From NZQO01 sp964639255 (lineage in GTDB: Bacteria > Bacteroidota > Bacteroidia > Flavobacteriales > Flavobacteriaceae): a stretch of DNA of 64,000 bases. The stretch spans positions 67,553 to 131,552 of the forward strand of contig CAZXDP010000002.1 in NCBI GenBank assembly GCA_964639255.1. The letters are read 5' to 3'. The notes beneath the pieces are model-generated. The model was not told the DNA's origin and did no database searches. It saw nothing but the letters and a program-made list of their open reading frames with translations. Both the position numbers and the translations under genes were made by a program. The stretch's first letter is position 1. Each line of letters opens with the position of its first letter. This document shows positions 1 to 8,240 of this stretch, in pieces.

Positions 1-283
1 CTTCGGCAAACGAGGCATTTTCACTAAGAAAACCGTAGCCAGGATGAATGGCATCTACCTCGTGCTGCTTGGCAAGTTCTATAATATGGTCGCCCTTAAG
101 GTACGATTCGGTGGAAGGAGGCGGTCCTATGCAGAAGGCCTCATCGGCAAAGGCCACATGGGGCGCGTTCCTATCGGCTTCGGAATAGACCGCAACGGTT
201 TTTATTCCCATATTGCGGGCCGTTTTCATAACTCGTAAGGCAATTTCCCCACGGTTGGCCACCAAGAGTTTCTTTATTTTCAT
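1..283 (-). CDS. Biotin carboxylase subunit of an acyl-CoA carboxylase (partial, cut by window edge)
   Basis: N-terminal 94 codons of a biotin carboxylase, which would carboxylate biotin on the carrier protein with ATP and bicarbonate. The translation opens MKIKKLLVANRGEIALRVM, the classic N-terminus of AccC/PccA-type enzymes, and continues with the HPGYGFLSEN motif. The ATG at 283 overlaps the stop of the upstream biotin carrier gene (TGATG), so the two are translationally coupled. The ATP-grasp core and C-terminus lie outside the window. With methylmalonyl-CoA mutase genes about 15 kb away, a propionyl-CoA carboxylase is more likely than the fatty-acid acetyl-CoA enzyme, but this is inference. 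Confidence 0.93.
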   Translation of the reverse strand, partial: MKIKKLLVANRGEIALRVMKTARNMGIKTVAVYSEADRNAPHVAFADEAFCIGPPPSTESYLKGDHIIELAKQHEVDAIHPGYGFLSENASFAE

Positions 284-771
284 CAGTCTTGTAATTCGAT
301 TAAAAGTGCGTTTTTGTCTACGGTTTCTCCGGTTGAAATGTGCACCGCTTTAATAACCCCGTCGCGGGGCGCTGTAAGCGCATTTTCCATCTTCATGGCC
401 TCGAGGACACACAAGGGATCGCCCTGCGATACCGAATCGCCCACGGCAACGGCTACCTCCAGAATGAGCCCAGGCATTGGAGCATGAATCTCGTTCGCAA
501 TGGAACTACTGCCTAACGAAAGACCCAACTCCTCAATAAGCGCATCGAGCGAATCGCCCAAGGAGACCACATAACGGTTGCCGCCAATTTTCAACGTGTA
601 AGTACGATTCAGGAAATCTTTGGAAACCACCTCGGCGAGCACCGAACGCCCATTGTGGATGAGATGGTATTGGCTTTCAGACTTCTGGATGCTATCTATT
701 GCCGATAAAGCACCGGAATCGAGTGAAAACTCGAACGATTGATTCACGATCGCTTTGTACGTGTCTTCCAT
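283..771 (-). CDS. Biotin carboxyl carrier protein (biotin/lipoyl attachment domain)
   Basis: 162 aa protein with a C-terminal biotinyl domain. The biotinylation motif EAMKMEN, whose central Lys carries biotin, lies near residue 127, preceded by the APMPGLILEV strand typical of biotin carriers. The first ~90 residues form a separate domain without a motif I recognise, as in carrier subunits of propionyl/acyl-CoA carboxylases. It is the first gene of a minus-strand operon with the biotin carboxylase. The carboxyltransferase subunit is not in the window. The cytochrome operon is divergent, with about 250 bp between the two start codons. Confidence 0.92.
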   Translation of the reverse strand: MEDTYKAIVNQSFEFSLDSGALSAIDSIQKSESQYHLIHNGRSVLAEVVSKDFLNRTYTLKIGGNRYVVSLGDSLDALIEELGLSLGSSSIANEIHAPMPGLILEVAVAVGDSVSQGDPLCVLEAMKMENALTAPRDGVIKAVHISTGETVDKNALLIELQD

Positions 772-836
772 AGAAATTTTTTTATAAAGATACGGTTTTG
801 AGTGCAGGATGCAAATGATAAAGTTTTCTTGAAAAA

Positions 837-850
837 TTGATGTATATCAT
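837..850. promoter_or_regulatory. Possible Crp/Fnr-family operator
   Basis: TTGATGTATATCAT matches the FNR/CRP-family palindrome TTGAT-N4-ATCAA at 9 of 10 fixed positions. It lies in the divergent intergenic region between the carboxylase operon and the multiheme cytochrome operon, about 180 bp before the cytochrome start codon. By simple counting, a site this good is expected about twice by chance in 64 kb but under 0.01 times in this intergenic region. The regulator is not in the window. Confidence 0.3.
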
Positions 851-902
851 TTTCAGAATTAAAAATTTCCATAGGCTTCAAGGTAGGGTACTTTAAAGTC
901 AA

Positions 903-920
903 TTTGTTATCTTTAACAAA
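903..920. promoter_or_regulatory. Inverted repeat in cytochrome operon upstream region
   Basis: TTTGTTA-TCTT-TAACAAA is a perfect 7-bp inverted repeat around a 4-bp centre. It could be an operator, or its TATCTTTA core could be a -7-like promoter element. AT-rich short palindromes arise easily by chance, so this is weak evidence. The rest of 772-1026 shows no coding potential. Confidence 0.25.
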
Positions 921-985
921 CCCGGGCTTAGTGACAAATCACATTGGGTCCCGGTGACAACCATATTTCCAATAAAAGCGCACTT

Positions 986-993
986 TATTTTTG
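986..993 (+). promoter_or_regulatory. -7 promoter box of the multiheme cytochrome operon
   Basis: TATTTTTG matches the Bacteroidota -7 consensus TAnnTTTG exactly. Transcription would begin near 1000, which places the possible TTG start at 991 inside the promoter and favours the ATG at 1027. I see no good -33 TTG at the usual spacing, so the promoter call is moderate. Confidence 0.4.
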
Positions 994-1026
994 AACCCTA
1001 CTGTACATAGGTTATACATAGGTAGC

Positions 1027-1815
1027 ATGGTGGCCATGGTGGTAGCCGCCATTGGCTATTTATCCTATACCGGCTATTCCTATTATACCACCCCACTAGA
1101 GGAACGCTTCTACCATCCTAGGCACGACTGGTTCAAGCCCAGTGGATTTTTCGGTCACGGATTGGGAATTGTGGGAACGCTGTTAATTCTCTTCGGCGTT
1201 TCCATCTACATTGCCCGTAAGCGGTACGGATTTATGGAAAAGCAACTACGCCTTAAGTACTTGTTGGAATTCCATATTTTTCTTTGCTCTCTCGGTCCGG
1301 TGCTCGTGCTTTTCCATACGGCTTTCAAGTTTGGCGGAATTGTTTCCATCGCATTTTGGAGTATGGTAGCGGTGGTTGCCAGTGGGGTGATAGGCCGTTT
1401 CATCTACATACAAATACCACGTACCATAGAAGGACGCGCTCTAAGCCTCCAAGAGGTACAAGGGATGAAAACCAATGTAGCCGAAGTACTTTCAAGGAAG
1501 TATTCGCTCGATGCTGCCACCGTGCAAGTGCTTGCCCAATTTTCAACGAACTCAACCGATACCACCGGAGCTTCGCCAAGGAATTTACGAAAGACACTCA
1601 TTTCGCAGGGGGTGCCGGGCACCCAGCAACGGGAAATATTGAAATTGGTAAAAAAGGAGCGAAGGCTGGGCAAACGAATTGCCCGCCTGGAAACCATGAA
1701 AAAATTATTTCGATATTGGCACGTGGCGCATCTGCCATTCGCATTAATTATGCTAGTCATTGTACTCATCCACATCGCTGTTACCCTCGCGTTTGGCTAT
1801 AAATGGATATTCTAA
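1027..1815 (+). CDS. Di-heme b-type cytochrome-like integral membrane protein
   Basis: 262 aa from the ATG at 1027; a TTG at 991 would add 12 residues but overlaps a -7 box. Four hydrophobic segments are visible near residues 1-18, 47-63, 83-128 (possibly two helices) and 235-256. His83/His97 and His235/His249 are each 14 residues apart in hydrophobic helices, the classic arrangement for two stacked bis-His b hemes, as in NarI- or cytochrome b561-like quinol-oxidising subunits. A soluble charged loop (about 132-230) separates the helix pairs. It is first in the operon and overlaps the Fe-S flavoprotein gene by 13 bp, so it probably forms the membrane part of a quinone-linked complex. No specific named family was recognised. 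Confidence 0.65.
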   Translation: MVAMVVAAIGYLSYTGYSYYTTPLEERFYHPRHDWFKPSGFFGHGLGIVGTLLILFGVSIYIARKRYGFMEKQLRLKYLLEFHIFLCSLGPVLVLFHTAFKFGGIVSIAFWSMVAVVASGVIGRFIYIQIPRTIEGRALSLQEVQGMKTNVAEVLSRKYSLDAATVQVLAQFSTNSTDTTGASPRNLRKTLISQGVPGTQQREILKLVKKERRLGKRIARLETMKKLFRYWHVAHLPFALIMLVIVLIHIAVTLAFGYKWIF

Positions 1816-3152
1816 TGAACGTGCTCGTAGAACAAATCATTACCTATTCCATAGTTTTCCTGTTATGCGCGGTAGTGGTATATCTCTATCTTCGGAAGAA
1901 AAACAAAACCTCACGCCAAACCATAGAGAAAGTAACGATAGCCAAGGAGGAAGGACTGCACGAGCCCGTATCGCTGCACCCCTATATTGACCTGAATGTG
2001 TGCATTGGCAGTGCGGCTTGCGTGGCCTCCTGCCCCGAAAAGGACATTCTGGGCATTGTAGACGGCAAAGCTACCGTTATTAACGCTTCCAATTGCGTAG
2101 GGCACGGTGCGTGCTTCCATAGTTGCCCAGTGGAGGCTATTTCCCTGCGCATAGGCACCGAAGAACGCGGGGTTGAATTACCGCATGTAAAGGAAACCTA
2201 TGAAACCAACATCGAGGGAATATACATTGCTGGTGAACTTGGAGGTATGGGACTTATCAAGAACAGCGTAGAACAAGGAAAGCAGGCTATTGATAATTTG
2301 GCAAAAACAAAAAAGCCCAGTAGACCCGATGTGTACGATGTGATTATCGTAGGCGCTGGCCCCGCCGGCATCTCTGCCACGCTTGCGGCTAAAAAGCATG
2401 GGTTAAACTCGCTTACCCTCGAACAGGAATCATTGGGCGGTACTGTTTTTACCTTTCCGCGCTCCAAGGTAGTTATGACCTCCCCTATGGAACTTCCCCT
2501 TTATGGCAAGGTAAAACTCTATGACACCTCAAAGGAAGAACTGCTGCGCCTCTGGGAAAAGGTAATTTCAGAACATGATTTGAAAATTACCGAGAATACC
2601 AAGGTAGAGAATATCATTCCTCAGGAAAATGGCACCTTTAAGGTGGTCACCGCGACCGATGAGGTATACTTCTGCAACCAGATGGTACTATCCATTGGTC
2701 GCCGGGGCAGCCCCCGCAAGCTGGGTGTTCCCGGTGAGGAAAGCGAGAAGGTCGCCTACCGCCTCTTGGAGCCCGAACGCATTGAAGGGAAAAAAATAAT
2801 CGTTGTAGGCGGTGGGGATTCTGCCATCGAATCTGTTCTACTATTGAAAGACGCCAATACGGTGATACTTTCATACCGAAGCGATAAATTTTCTCGCCTA
2901 AAGCCCAAGAATAGGGACGCGATAAAAAAGGCCATCGAAAACAAAGAAGTTACGGTACTCTATAATTCGAATCTAGTAGCCATCAATCCAGATCACGTGC
3001 TTCTGAAGGTTGATGGCGAGTCGGAAACTAGGAAACTGGAAAACGAACTAGTCTATATTTTTGCCGGAGGGGTCATGCCCACAAAGTTCTTGGAACGAGC
3101 GGGAATTGAAATCACCAAGCGCTTTGGCCATATCGTTAAAAAACACAAATAG
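1803..3152 (+). CDS. Membrane-anchored ferredoxin-domain FAD/NAD(P)-binding oxidoreductase
   Basis: 449 aa. Residues ~10-30 form a membrane anchor. Residues ~60-115 form a two-cluster ferredoxin-like domain with C67/C73/C77 and C98/C104/C108. A Rossmann FAD motif VGAGPAGISA lies near residue 185 and an NAD(P) motif VVGGGDSAIE near 330, giving a thioredoxin-reductase-like flavoprotein fold. Each Fe-S motif lacks the second Cys of CxxCxxCxxxCP, replaced by Ser70 and His101. From memory, related Bacteroidota and deltaproteobacterial proteins share this pattern, so it may be a family trait. A second ATG at 1815 sits in a TAATG overlap with the upstream stop and could be the real start. It probably exchanges electrons between NAD(P)H and the neighbouring b and c hemes; the direction is unknown. 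Confidence 0.75.
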   Translation: MDILMNVLVEQIITYSIVFLLCAVVVYLYLRKKNKTSRQTIEKVTIAKEEGLHEPVSLHPYIDLNVCIGSAACVASCPEKDILGIVDGKATVINASNCVGHGACFHSCPVEAISLRIGTEERGVELPHVKETYETNIEGIYIAGELGGMGLIKNSVEQGKQAIDNLAKTKKPSRPDVYDVIIVGAGPAGISATLAAKKHGLNSLTLEQESLGGTVFTFPRSKVVMTSPMELPLYGKVKLYDTSKEELLRLWEKVISEHDLKITENTKVENIIPQENGTFKVVTATDEVYFCNQMVLSIGRRGSPRKLGVPGEESEKVAYRLLEPERIEGKKIIVVGGGDSAIESVLLLKDANTVILSYRSDKFSRLKPKNRDAIKKAIENKEVTVLYNSNLVAINPDHVLLKVDGESETRKLENELVYIFAGGVMPTKFLERAGIEITKRFGHIVKKHK

Positions 3153-3156
3153 GCGA

Positions 3157-5001
3157 ATGAGACAGGCACTATTACGTATCGCACAATTCGCCCTAGTTTG
3201 CTGGGGAGGACTGGCCTTAGCGCAAATTTCGCCTGGCGACCTTACCACAGCGCACGCAAATCTTGAAGGAATGACCAATTGCACAAAATGTCACGTATTG
3301 GGAGAAAAGGTTTCCAACAACAAATGTTTGGAATGCCATACCGAGATACGCTTACTGCTTCGGCAGGACGAGGGCTATCACGCCAACGAAAAAGTGAGGC
3401 GCCAAGACTGCTTTGAATGCCATAGCGAACATCATGGTCGTAATTTCGACATGGTACGCTTCAACGAACGGCAATTCGACCATACCCTAGCGGGCTATCC
3501 TCTAGAGGGAGCGCACGCTGCTGTAGATTGCCGCGAATGCCACCAACCTAGCAACATACAGAACAGCGACCTTCGGAAACGCAAGGGAACCTATTTGGGG
3601 CTCGACCAAAAATGCCTTTCCTGCCATGATGATTTTCACCAAGAAACCTTGAGCAACGATTGCCTTGCCTGCCACACTATGGAAAGCTTCAATACCGCTC
3701 CCCGTTTTAGCCATGACCAAGCGCAATTTCCGCTTCGGGGCGCACACGAGGAAGTAGATTGTAAAGAGTGCCATACCACCACGACACGAAACGGAAAGCC
3801 CTTCCAGCAATTCGAGGGTATCGCTTTTGCCAATTGTACTTCCTGCCATCAAGATACGCATAATAATCAGCTCCCCGGAAATTGCGCACAGTGCCATACA
3901 GAGACTTCCTTTTCGGCATTTATTGGCAACCAAAACTTTAACCACAACCGCACCACCTTCGCGCTAAAGGGAAGCCACCGCAATGTTGATTGTTTCTCGT
4001 GCCATACGCAAACGAGCAACCCGCTGCAAGTTTTTCAAGATGCCATGGGTGCTTCTGAAACCGATTGCGCTAGCTGCCACAACGATCCGCACGAAGATAG
4101 GTTCGGGCAGGATTGTGCCAAATGCCACAACGAAGAAAGCTTTTTTAGCTTGAACGATATGGATTTCTTCGACCATTCAGTAACCGACTATCCATTGGAA
4201 GGGATGCATCAAACCGTAGATTGCAAGCAGTGCCACACCGAACGCTTCTCGACGCCTATCGATTATTCCGAATGTAAAAGCTGCCATCAGGATTACCATC
4301 AGGGCGAATTTTCAGAAGGGGGCGTATCGCCAGACTGCGCTACCTGCCATTCGGTAGAAAAAGGCTTCGAATTCACCTTATTTACCATAGAAGACCATAA
4401 AGAATCGAACTTTCCGCTAGAAGGCGCCCACCGGGCAACACCTTGTTTTTCGTGCCACGTGAGCGAAGAAAGTCCTGATGACCGGTGGACGTTCGCCAAT
4501 TTGGGCAGCGATTGCATCGACTGCCATACCGATTTCCACGAAGGTTTTCTAGACCCGCGATTTTACCCAGAGGACAACTGTACGGCCTGCCACACAAACG
4601 AGTCATGGAGCGCGGTTGCGTTTGACCATACCAAGACCGACTGGCCACTTACCGGCAAACATGAAACCGTTTCCTGTGCCCAGTGCCATTTCGAATGGGA
4701 TGCTTCGGAAACCGTTATATCACAAAATTTTAGTACTTTAAACACAGATTGCGCATCCTGCCACGAGAACGTTCACGGCGATGCTTTCGCCATGAATGGC
4801 GTTACCGACTGTAACCGCTGCCATGTAACTAGTAGCTGGCTACCGGAAAAATTTGATCACGACAATACCCGTTTTCCGCTCACCGGAAAGCACGCCGCTA
4901 TCGATTGTCGCGAATGCCACGAAGTAACAACCAACCAAAACCAAGAAGAATTGGTTTACAAGCTCAACAAACTCGAATGCGCCGACTGTCACTTGCAATA
5001 A
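3157..5001 (+). CDS. Exported multiheme cytochrome c with 23 CXXCH motifs
   Basis: 614 aa from the ATG at 3157, four bases after the previous stop. This start gives a clean signal peptide (about residues 1-23, ending LALA-QI); the reading frame also extends upstream without one. I count 23 CXXCH motifs, each expected to bind heme c covalently in the periplasm or at the cell surface. The protein is built from about seven imperfect units containing F-D-H, (F/Y)PLxGxH, VDCxxCH, CxxCHxDxH and a third CxxCH. Each unit supplies three heme motifs and three extra His that can act as distal ligands, so bis-His, low-potential hemes are likely. It resembles the cytochrome c3 superfamily by motif only. 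It overlaps the next cytochrome gene by 25 bp. Confidence 0.93.
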   Translation: MRQALLRIAQFALVCWGGLALAQISPGDLTTAHANLEGMTNCTKCHVLGEKVSNNKCLECHTEIRLLLRQDEGYHANEKVRRQDCFECHSEHHGRNFDMVRFNERQFDHTLAGYPLEGAHAAVDCRECHQPSNIQNSDLRKRKGTYLGLDQKCLSCHDDFHQETLSNDCLACHTMESFNTAPRFSHDQAQFPLRGAHEEVDCKECHTTTTRNGKPFQQFEGIAFANCTSCHQDTHNNQLPGNCAQCHTETSFSAFIGNQNFNHNRTTFALKGSHRNVDCFSCHTQTSNPLQVFQDAMGASETDCASCHNDPHEDRFGQDCAKCHNEESFFSLNDMDFFDHSVTDYPLEGMHQTVDCKQCHTERFSTPIDYSECKSCHQDYHQGEFSEGGVSPDCATCHSVEKGFEFTLFTIEDHKESNFPLEGAHRATPCFSCHVSEESPDDRWTFANLGSDCIDCHTDFHEGFLDPRFYPEDNCTACHTNESWSAVAFDHTKTDWPLTGKHETVSCAQCHFEWDASETVISQNFSTLNTDCASCHENVHGDAFAMNGVTDCNRCHVTSSWLPEKFDHDNTRFPLTGKHAAIDCRECHEVTTNQNQEELVYKLNKLECADCHLQ

Positions 5002-6635
5002 TACCGTGGCTGTGGAGCATTGTGCTCTATGGACAATCGCCGCACGGCGATGATTTCGCCATAGATTGTGCCCAATGCCATACGGCCCAGGGCTGGGAGG
5101 TCTCGCTTTCCGAAATCGCCTTCGACCACAGCACCACGGCGTTCGAGCTTGAAGGTACGCACCAACAGGTTGACTGTAAGGCGTGCCACCAAATCTTAAC
5201 TTTTGAAAATACCCCAACAGATTGTATTTCGTGCCATACAGATATCCATAACCAATCGGTAGGAAACGACTGTATGCGGTGCCATACTTCTGAGAGCTGG
5301 TTGGTCTTCAATATACCTGAAATACACGAACAGAATGGATTTCCGCTTATAGGCGCACACAATAACCTTAGTTGTGTAGAATGCCATAGTGAAGAAACTA
5401 CCCTTATATTTAATCCTATTGGAAATGAATGCATAGAATGCCATCGGGACGATTATTTCGCTGCACAAAATCCGAACCACGCAGCAGGTGGTTTTTCGAC
5501 CGATTGCGTAGAGTGCCACAACCCCTTCGGTTTTGGCTGGGACGCCCAGGGCATTAACCACGACTTTTTCCCGCTAACGAAGGGACACGACCTTGAAGAC
5601 TGCAGTATGTGCCATACCACGGGGAACTTTAGCGATGCGAGCCCAGATTGCTTTAGTTGCCATATGGACGATTTTGCTTCTACTGCGAATCCCAATCACC
5701 AACAAGCTGGTTTCTCAACCGACTGTATGGAATGCCATACCACAGACCTTGGATGGATGCCCGCTAGCATCGATCACGACTTCTTTCCCCTCACGCTGGG
5801 ACATGATATTCAAGATTGTAACCAGTGTCACGAAAACGGAAATTTCAACAATACCCCGACCGATTGTTTTGCCTGCCATAACGACGATTATGCACAAACC
5901 ACCAATCCAAACCACCAGAGTGCCGGCTTCCCTACCGATTGCGCTTCTTGCCATTCTACCAATCCCGGTTGGATGCCCGCTGTGGTAAACCATGATTTTT
6001 TCCCCTTGACCCTAGGGCACGATATCCAGGACTGCAACCAGTGCCACGAAAACGGAAATTTCAAGAATACCCCGACCGATTGCTTTGCTTGCCACGCAGA
6101 TGACTATTCGCAAACCAATAACCCAGACCATCAAGCTGCGAATTTCCCAACCGATTGTGCCCAGTGCCATACCACCAACCCCGGCTGGATGCCCGCCCAG
6201 TTTGACCACAGCTTTTTCCCCTTAACATTGGGTCACGACATTCAAGATTGCAATCAGTGCCACGAAAACGGAAATTTCAGCAATACGCCAACCGATTGCT
6301 TTGAATGCCATGCCACCGATTACAATAATGCCAACAATCCCAACCACCAAGCGGCAAATTTCCCAACCGATTGTGCCCAGTGCCATACCACTAATCCAGG
6401 CTGGATGCCCGCTACTTTCGACCACGACAGCAAGTATTTCCCCATTTATAGCGGTAAGCACGACGATGTGTGGGACACGTGTACCGACTGCCACAACAAC
6501 CCCAATAACTTTGCGGTCTTTGACTGCCTTAGCTGCCATCCGGCCGGAGAGACCGCCGAAGAACACGAGGACGTGCCCGGATACGTGTACGAAAGCAACG
6601 CGTGCTTTCAATGCCACCCCAATGGAGAAGATTAA
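4977..6635 (+). CDS. Exported multiheme cytochrome c with 22 CXXCH motifs and 72-residue repeats
   Basis: 552 aa from the ATG at 4977, which lies inside the end of the preceding gene in another frame and begins a signal peptide (MRRLSLAIIPWLWSIVLYGQ). I count 22 CXXCH motifs. The N-terminal part repeats the FDH / LEGTH / VDCKACH pattern of the upstream cytochrome, so the two are paralogues. From about residue 203 the protein consists of near-identical 72-residue units, each with three CXXCH and three further His (GHD, NPNH, DHDFFP). The C-terminus holds three more CXXCH in a diverged module. It is probably a linear heme wire in the periplasm or on the surface. Coupled translation suggests fixed stoichiometry with its paralogue. 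Confidence 0.93.
   Translation: MRRLSLAIIPWLWSIVLYGQSPHGDDFAIDCAQCHTAQGWEVSLSEIAFDHSTTAFELEGTHQQVDCKACHQILTFENTPTDCISCHTDIHNQSVGNDCMRCHTSESWLVFNIPEIHEQNGFPLIGAHNNLSCVECHSEETTLIFNPIGNECIECHRDDYFAAQNPNHAAGGFSTDCVECHNPFGFGWDAQGINHDFFPLTKGHDLEDCSMCHTTGNFSDASPDCFSCHMDDFASTANPNHQQAGFSTDCMECHTTDLGWMPASIDHDFFPLTLGHDIQDCNQCHENGNFNNTPTDCFACHNDDYAQTTNPNHQSAGFPTDCASCHSTNPGWMPAVVNHDFFPLTLGHDIQDCNQCHENGNFKNTPTDCFACHADDYSQTNNPDHQAANFPTDCAQCHTTNPGWMPAQFDHSFFPLTLGHDIQDCNQCHENGNFSNTPTDCFECHATDYNNANNPNHQAANFPTDCAQCHTTNPGWMPATFDHDSKYFPIYSGKHDDVWDTCTDCHNNPNNFAVFDCLSCHPAGETAEEHEDVPGYVYESNACFQCHPNGED
5583..6446 (+). repeat. Four tandem 216-bp (72-codon) repeats inside the 22-heme cytochrome
   Basis: Unit boundaries, taken at the GHD codons, fall at 5583, 5799, 6015 and 6231, exactly 216 bp apart. 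Units 2-4 are very similar at DNA level; unit 1 and the end of unit 4 have diverged. Each unit encodes three heme motifs and three additional His. High identity suggests recent expansion by unequal recombination, so unit number may vary between strains and may be collapsed in short-read assemblies. Confidence 0.92.
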
Positions 6636-6641
6636 TACGTA

Positions 6642-8237
6642 ATGAAACACTATTTTTACATATGGGTTCTGCTAGGTGCAGCTGCTTCGATGTGCGCCCA
6701 AACCGGTGAGGGCACTCTTACCGGTACCGTTTCATTCATAACATCAACCAATATTTATGTGAAATTTGAAAATACCCAGCGCATTGAAATAGGCGATACG
6801 CTATTTGTGGCCGAAAAACCCTGTTTGCTTATTTCCGAGAAATCATCTACATCGGTGGTTGCCACCCCGATAAATGGCTGTAGTGTTTCAAAAAACGATA
6901 CCGTCACCTACAGGTTGCCTGCGATTCCAACAACATTGGAACCTCCCCTACCTCCGGTCAAATCGGATTCCGTTAAAAAACCCGAAAAGGCCGAGAACAC
7001 CCAACCGCAACCCGAGTCAACAACTTTAGAGGAAATACGAGGCCGAGTTACCGTAGCGAGCTACAACACCTTTTCAGATGTGCGGGACGATAGGCATCGA
7101 CTGCAGACGCGACTTTCCTTGAACGCGAACCACATTGGCGATTCGAAGTTCTCGATAGAAACCGATCTGGCCTACCGTCATGTCATACTGCCTTCGGAAA
7201 GTACCTACCGGGGCAGAACCAGTATTTTCAATGTATATAATCTCAATGCGCGGTTCGAAGCTACCCAGCACCTCTCCATCACGGCTGGGCGCTACATCAA
7301 CAACAAGGTGTCTACGGTGGGTGCGGTAGACGGGCTACAAGTGGAGCATTACTTCGGAAACTTTTACGTAGGCGCTCTCGGTGGCTTCCGACCAGATTTT
7401 TTCGACTATGGCTTCAATTCCAATTTGGTACAATATGGAGGCTTTGCCGGTTTTGAAAGCAGTACCGAGGAGTTTTACGGCCAAACCACGTTGGGTGCTA
7501 TCGAGCAGACCAATGCGGGCGAAACCGACCGTAGGTATGTGTTTTTTCAGCATTCCAGTACGATAGGCTCGAACTTGAACCTCTTTGGTTCAGCAGAACT
7601 GGATATCTTCGGAAACAGCGGCAGCGAAACCCGCCTTACAAATCTTTACCTTTCGGCCCGCTACCGATTTAGCAGGGCGGTAAATGTTATGCTATCCTAC
7701 GATTCGCGCAAGCGCATCATTTACTATGAAACGTTCCAAAGCGATATTGAAAGACTCTTGGACGATGACCTGGCCCGGCAAGGGCTTCGCGCTAGGATCA
7801 ACCTTAGGCCGTTTAAGCGCTTCTTGTTGGGAGGAAGCTATAGCCGCCGTTTTCAAAGTGACAACCAAAACAAGAGCGACAATCTTTATGGCTATGCAAC
7901 CTTAACTAAAATACCGGTGCTAGAGGGAAGGCTAACAGTTTCATACAACAACAACCAATCTAATTATCTAACCAGCAATGTACTCTCGGTACGGCACGGG
8001 CGAAACTTCTTTAAGGACCAATTGAATGCCGATTTTTACTACAGGTTGGCAGACTATGAGTATGGTGCTAGAAATATGGCGTATACCCAGCATTTTTATG
8101 GCACTGGTATGTCGTATAGTTTTTCACGAACTTGGCAGCTCAGTATTTCGGGTGAATATTCGCAGTTTGAGGAAGAAAACAGCTTCCGGTTTTACACCCG
8201 GCTCACAAAACGATTTTACAGTAAAAAGAAAAGATAA
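6642..8237 (+). CDS. Predicted outer-membrane beta-barrel protein of the cytochrome operon
   Basis: 531 aa. Signal peptide at residues 1-19 (ASMCAQ). Residues ~20-90 are a small beta-rich, SH3-like segment, followed by a Pro/Lys/Glu-rich linker at ~95-125. From ~130 to the end there are alternating amphipathic strands rich in Tyr, Phe and Arg with polar turns, typical of an outer-membrane barrel, ending in KRFYSKKKR. No TonB plug or heme motif is visible. It starts 6 bp after the 22-heme cytochrome stop. By analogy with porin-cytochrome conduits such as MtrB, it could hold a heme wire in the outer membrane, but I see no specific homology to MtrB. Confidence 0.6.
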   Translation: MKHYFYIWVLLGAAASMCAQTGEGTLTGTVSFITSTNIYVKFENTQRIEIGDTLFVAEKPCLLISEKSSTSVVATPINGCSVSKNDTVTYRLPAIPTTLEPPLPPVKSDSVKKPEKAENTQPQPESTTLEEIRGRVTVASYNTFSDVRDDRHRLQTRLSLNANHIGDSKFSIETDLAYRHVILPSESTYRGRTSIFNVYNLNARFEATQHLSITAGRYINNKVSTVGAVDGLQVEHYFGNFYVGALGGFRPDFFDYGFNSNLVQYGGFAGFESSTEEFYGQTTLGAIEQTNAGETDRRYVFFQHSSTIGSNLNLFGSAELDIFGNSGSETRLTNLYLSARYRFSRAVNVMLSYDSRKRIIYYETFQSDIERLLDDDLARQGLRARINLRPFKRFLLGGSYSRRFQSDNQNKSDNLYGYATLTKIPVLEGRLTVSYNNNQSNYLTSNVLSVRHGRNFFKDQLNADFYYRLADYEYGARNMAYTQHFYGTGMSYSFSRTWQLSISGEYSQFEEENSFRFYTRLTKRFYSKKKR

Positions 8238-8240
8238 TTT

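Noticed and set aside
991..1026. TTG start adding 12 residues to the b-type cytochrome
   Set aside because: The TTG lies inside an exact TAnnTTTG promoter box, so it would not be transcribed from that promoter; the ATG at 1027 is preferred.
3061..3156. Upstream extension of the 23-heme cytochrome reading frame
   Set aside because: It overlaps the end of the previous gene and would bury the signal peptide at residue 33; the ATG at 3157 gives a normal exported protein.
4977..5001. Possible frameshift joining the two multiheme cytochromes into one gene
   Set aside because: The second gene has its own ATG and a clean signal peptide within the overlap, so two separate proteins are the better reading.
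5583..6446. Regular DNA repeats as a CRISPR array
   Set aside because: The units are 216 bp, coding and in frame, with no short repeat and unique spacer pattern.
5593..6650. Open frames on both strands across the 22-heme gene
   Set aside because: They run along the repeat units in other frames and lack sensible domains; they are shadows of the cytochrome.
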